Shown here piece after piece: positions 6,818 through 8,859 of a stretch of DNA of 8,859 bases (its first letter is position 1; each line of letters starts with the position of its first letter). The position numbers were made by a program, and so were the translations under genes. The DNA is from UBA7672 sp034439955 (lineage in GTDB: Bacteria; Pseudomonadota; Alphaproteobacteria; Caulobacterales; Hyphomonadaceae), in the NCBI GenBank assembly GCA_034439955.1, contig JAWXBJ010000006.1, positions 1 to 8,859 on the forward strand. Reading direction: 5' to 3'. The notes under the pieces were generated by a model. It saw only the letters and a program-made list of their open reading frames with translations, did not search any database and was not told the origin of the DNA.

Positions 6818-7465
6818 TCAATCCGCGATCGACGCTTCGGCCGCGTAGTGGGGGCGCGCTGCCGCCTGCAATCGGTGTTCGAGGGCCTGAGCGAGGCCGT
6901 TGAGGGCTGCGCTTTCAGGTGAATAGCCGTCGAACAGGTTGAGCGGCGACAGCGGCGCGGCGTCCGATGTCGCCGAGAGGAGAGGGTGTCCTCCACCGAT
7001 GTCGAGAAGATGAGCCTCTCCGGTCGTGGGGCGCGGGGCCAGCACCGACGCCCGCAAGCTGGCGAAGGCGCGGCTCAGCCAACGGTTCCTGCCAGCGGGC
7101 CCCGTGCCGCTGTCCGTTGCGTAAATCAGGACCTGGTCGAAACCGGCGTCGGCCGCCATCGTGCGCGCCGCCAGAACGCAAGACGCCCCGCCATCAGTCT
7201 CCGGCGCTGCGATGCCGAGCAGCCCGTGGGATTGAAGCGGCGCGATGTCCTCGATGAGCCCACCCAGCCGGACCTGCATCGCGGTCCAGATGGCGCTTTC
7301 GCGCGAACGGATTGCAGCGAAGCCTCTGGGGCCGATCCGCGCAAACGCGATCCGCAGGGGGAAGGTAAGCTCGGGGGCCGCAGCGGCTCGGGGCGCGACC
7401 AACGCCGCGCCCGCGAGGCCGAACGCAAACATGCGGCGCGAGACACCCGGCAGGACTGAACGCAT
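6818..7465 (-). CDS. Hypothetical protein with twin-arginine (Tat) signal peptide
   Basis: Not recognised by family. The 215-residue product begins with a probable Tat signal: S9-R10-R11-M12-F13 followed by a moderately hydrophobic stretch FGLAGAALVA and an Ala-rich cleavage region ending near residue 30. Tat export implies the protein folds, perhaps around a cofactor, before reaching the periplasm. The mature part has an LRIAFARI strand at about 36-43, a segment around 87-115 (ETDGG, Cys95, then QVLIYATD), an HLLDIGGGHPLL strand near 152-163, and a helical C-terminus. This alternating pattern suggests a small alpha/beta domain and loosely recalls lipoprotein families that compare paired periplasmic helices and strands, but no assignment is justified. 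It is divergent from ruvC across about 83 nt holding the SOS box, and lies upstream of the M3 peptidase on the same strand, 90 nt apart. The Shine-Dalgarno is weak. Confidence 0.75.
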   Translation of the reverse strand: MRSVLPGVSRRMFAFGLAGAALVAPRAAAAPELTFPLRIAFARIGPRGFAAIRSRESAIWTAMQVRLGGLIEDIAPLQSHGLLGIAAPETDGGASCVLAARTMAADAGFDQVLIYATDSGTGPAGRNRWLSRAFASLRASVLAPRPTTGEAHLLDIGGGHPLLSATSDAAPLSPLNLFDGYSPESAALNGLAQALEHRLQAAARPHYAAEASIAD

Positions 7466-7511
7466 GCCGGCAGATTCGGCCTGCAGGGTTACTCACTTCT
7501 TAACGGAATGC

Positions 7512-7526
7512 GTTCACCGATCGTTC
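7512..7526. promoter_or_regulatory. LexA (SOS) box, GTTC-N7-GTTC
   Basis: GTTC at 7512-7515 and GTTC at 7523-7526 are separated by exactly seven bases, the direct-repeat operator known for LexA in Alphaproteobacteria such as Rhodobacter and Caulobacter. It lies 22 nt before the chosen ruvC start, within the divergent region shared with the Tat-signal gene. A third GTTC at 7529-7532 is not at the right spacing. ruv genes are classic SOS targets, which makes chance unlikely. Confidence 0.8.
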
Positions 7527-7535
7527 GAGTTCTGC

Positions 7536-7540
7536 AAGGA
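7536..7540 (+). promoter_or_regulatory. Shine-Dalgarno AAGGA deciding the ruvC start
   Basis: AAGGA ends 8 nt before the ATG at 7549, an ideal spacing, whereas it overlaps the first base of the other candidate ATG at 7540 and could not serve it. This favours the three-residue shorter protein. Confidence 0.6.
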
Positions 7541-7548
7541 TGAGCGAC

Positions 7549-8052
7549 ATGCAGCCAGCGATTCGAATTCTCGGCGTCGATCCCGGTCTTCGTCACACCG
7601 GCTGGGGCGTCATCGAGATGCTGGGCGGCCGGCTCTCCTGGCTTGCCCATGGGGTCATTGAGCCCGATCCGCGCGCCGGCATGGCCGAGCGCCTGGCGCT
7701 GCTTGCCACCGGCCTGCGCACCGTCATCGTCGATCACGGGCCACACGAATCCGCAGTTGAGGAGACCTTCGTCAACATGAATCCGAGATCGACCCTCCTG
7801 CTGGGTCAGGCGCGAGGCGTGGCGCTGGCGACGCTCGCCGCCGCCGGCCTCCCCGTCGTCGAGTTCGCCGCCCGCAAGGTGAAGCAGTCCATCGTCGGGA
7901 CCGGAGCGGCCGACAAGAGCCAGGTCGCCTTCATGGTGCGGCACCTCTTGCCCCTGGCTGGAGAGGTTTCTGCCGACGCGGCGGACGCGCTGGCGGTCGC
8001 CATTTGCGGCGCTCATCACCGGCCGGTCGCCGCCCTGAAGGTGAAAGCGTGA
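7549..8052 (+). CDS. ruvC: Crossover junction endodeoxyribonuclease RuvC
   Basis: RuvC is the homodimeric Holliday junction resolvase that nicks two strands symmetrically after RuvAB branch migration. With the start at 7549 (167 residues) the acidic catalytic tetrad is complete: Asp11 in GVDPG, Glu71 in AVEETFVN, and Asp143 and Asp146 in SADAADALA. Other conserved blocks are LLLGQARGVAL and EFAARKVKQSIVGTGAADKSQV. It is shorter than E. coli RuvC (173) but normal for the family. An ATG at 7540 would add MSD; the AAGGA spacing argues for 7549. A LexA box sits just upstream, so DNA-damage induction is expected. ruvA starts 10 nt after the stop, in the usual ruvC-ruvA order. Confidence 0.97.
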   Translation: MQPAIRILGVDPGLRHTGWGVIEMLGGRLSWLAHGVIEPDPRAGMAERLALLATGLRTVIVDHGPHESAVEETFVNMNPRSTLLLGQARGVALATLAAAGLPVVEFAARKVKQSIVGTGAADKSQVAFMVRHLLPLAGEVSADAADALAVAICGAHHRPVAALKVKA

Positions 8053-8062
8053 GGCTGCGGGC

Positions 8063-8689
8063 ATGATCGGCCGCCTCAGGGGCGTGATCGCCGCGCTGGG
8101 AGAGGGCCAGGTCCTGATTGATGTCGGCGGCGTTGGCTATCTCGTTCAAGCCGGTTCGCGGACACTGCAACGTTTCGCCGTCGGTGAAGCAGCGGAACTT
8201 TTCATTGAAACCCAGATGTCCGAGACGGCCATCCGCCTTTATGCCTTCCTGGCCGGCGAGGAGCGCGCCTGGTTCGCTCGTCTGCAGGATGCCCCAGGGG
8301 TCGGGGCGAAGGTCGCACTCGCGATCCTGGACGTGCTGCCACCCGCCCCTTTGATGGATGCGATCGCGCTCGCCGATGTCGCGGCGATCACGCGCGCCCA
8401 TGGAGTCGGCAAGAAACTCGCGGAACGCATCGTCACGGAATTTAGAGGCAAGGCGCCGCCTATGGGTCTCTTCGCGTCCAATCTCGCTATCTCACCGAGC
8501 GGTGCGGCCGACGTCGCATCGCCAGCGTCCGGTATTCGCGCCGCCGCCGTATCGGCTCTGGTGAACCTGGGTTACGGTCACGCGGATGCAGCCCGCGCAG
8601 TTGCGGATTCGGTGCGCAGGCTGGGGGAGGGGGCTGGGGAGCCGGACCTTATCCGTGCAGCCTTGAAGACGATTGCTCCAGCCGTGTAG
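8063..8689 (+). CDS. ruvA: Holliday junction branch migration protein RuvA
   Basis: RuvA binds four-way junctions as a tetramer and loads the RuvB helicase. The 208-residue protein has its three domains: an OB-fold (1-62, starting MIGRLRG), two helix-hairpin-helix motifs (DAPGVGAKVALAIL at 76-89 and HGVGKKLAERIV at 113-124), and after a Ser/Ala/Pro linker (about 140-157) a C-terminal RuvB-binding domain with ALVNLGY at 165-171. In the acidic pin that corresponds to E. coli Glu55-Asp56 it has Glu54-Thr55, so one acid is kept. GAGG at 8051-8054 overlaps the ruvC stop, 8 nt from the ATG, implying translational coupling. ruvB, often next, is not in the window; an insertion-sequence end lies 73 nt downstream. 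Confidence 0.97.
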   Translation: MIGRLRGVIAALGEGQVLIDVGGVGYLVQAGSRTLQRFAVGEAAELFIETQMSETAIRLYAFLAGEERAWFARLQDAPGVGAKVALAILDVLPPAPLMDAIALADVAAITRAHGVGKKLAERIVTEFRGKAPPMGLFASNLAISPSGAADVASPASGIRAAAVSALVNLGYGHADAARAVADSVRRLGEGAGEPDLIRAALKTIAPAV

Positions 8690-8699
8690 GGATTGGAAA

Positions 8700-8750
8700 T
8701 AGAGCTGATGCGATCGACCTGTATCAGGTCGATCGCTGAATCAGTCTCTA
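8700..8750. repeat. Long imperfect inverted repeat (hairpin) downstream of ruvA
   Basis: A perfect 12-bp arm pair, GCGATCGACCTG at 8710-8721 and CAGGTCGATCGC at 8725-8736, flanks a 3-nt TAT loop. After a 3-nt bulge the stem continues with CTGAT (8705-8709) and ATCAG (8740-8744), and after one more bulged base with AGAG (8701-8704) and CTCT (8746-8749), with a closing T-A pair at 8700/8750. There is no T-run, so a simple intrinsic terminator is doubtful; a REP-like intergenic palindrome or an mRNA 3'-end stabiliser fits as well. Confidence 0.75.
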
Positions 8751-8762
8751 CACCTACGAATC

Positions 8763-8859
8763 TAGGCTCTGTGGACAATTACCGCAAAGCGATGATGGTG
8801 GCGGCGATGTTCCAGGTTGCTGCATAGCTTGAATCTGTCTTGTCGTATCGCGTGTTCAC
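8763..8859 (-). mobile_element. IS5-family insertion sequence, one end (continues past the window)
   Basis: The element is recognised by the transposase C-terminus it encodes. Outside the transposase stop lies a sequence beginning near GGCTCTGTGGACAATT that would be the terminal inverted repeat, and CTAG at 8762-8765 fits the TA/CTAG-type targets of IS5-family elements. The exact boundary cannot be fixed without the other end; 8763-8766 is the estimate. Confidence 0.65.
8779..8859 (-). CDS. IS5-family transposase, C-terminal fragment
   Basis: The minus strand encodes 26 residues ending in a TAA stop: VNTRYDKTDSSYAAT, then WNIAATIIALR. The TRYDK motif and the hydrophobic tail are characteristic of the C-terminus of IS5-family DDE transposases; the catalytic core lies outside the window. 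The gene is convergent with ruvA. The fragment is cut by the window edge, so whether the transposase is intact is unknown. Confidence 0.8.
   Translation of the reverse strand: MNTRYDKTDSSYAATWNIAATIIALR

Noticed and set aside
1..8859. CRISPR array, tRNA or rRNA genes
   Set aside because: No regularly spaced repeats and no tRNA- or rRNA-like sequences were seen on either strand.

Overview
The window is GC-rich, densely coded bacterial chromosome, most likely from an alphaproteobacterium. That placement rests on the style of the proteins (a KdsB of the SGTT/WFSK type, an alphaproteobacterial-looking DegT aminotransferase, a ruvC-ruvA pair) and on a GTTC-N7-GTTC box in front of ruvC, which is the alphaproteobacterial form of the LexA operator. 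No finer assignment can be supported from sequence alone.

Layout. (1) Bases 1-2656, plus strand: a cell-surface sugar block made of a 5'-truncated kdsB (CMP-Kdo synthetase), a histidine-phosphatase-fold protein 3 nt downstream, and a DegT/DnrJ/EryC1/StrS PLP sugar aminotransferase after a 117-nt gap. (2) 2666-3262, minus strand: an unrecognised membrane-anchored, probably beta-rich extracytoplasmic protein, convergent with the aminotransferase. (3) 3413-4543, plus strand: a compact run of two tandem paralogous small GNAT proteins (Acetyltransf_CG/YjdJ type) and a YcgN/UPF0260 cysteine-cluster protein. (4) 4556-7465, minus strand: an M3 (thimet oligopeptidase/Dcp type) zinc metallopeptidase with a lipoprotein-like signal, preceded by an unrecognised protein with a twin-arginine signal. 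(5) 7549-8689, plus strand: ruvC and ruvA for Holliday junction processing, behind the SOS box. (6) 8690-8859: a long imperfect hairpin, then the end of an IS5-family insertion sequence whose transposase points back towards ruvA and runs off the window.

How the genes work together. kdsB, the phosphatase-like gene and perhaps the aminotransferase plausibly supply activated sugars for LPS or capsule. ruvC-ruvA is a DNA-repair operon that LexA should repress; ruvB, its usual partner, is not in the window, and an insertion sequence sits exactly where it is often found. No gap longer than 300 bases lacks a gene. No tRNA, rRNA or CRISPR array was seen.

Most genes belong to known families and no clearly new multi-gene system was found. 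The points most worth checking are the phosphatase-like protein whose second catalytic histidine is Asn, the Tat-signal gene sharing a divergent intergenic region with an SOS box, the hairpin next to the IS end, and the two uncharacterised exported proteins.
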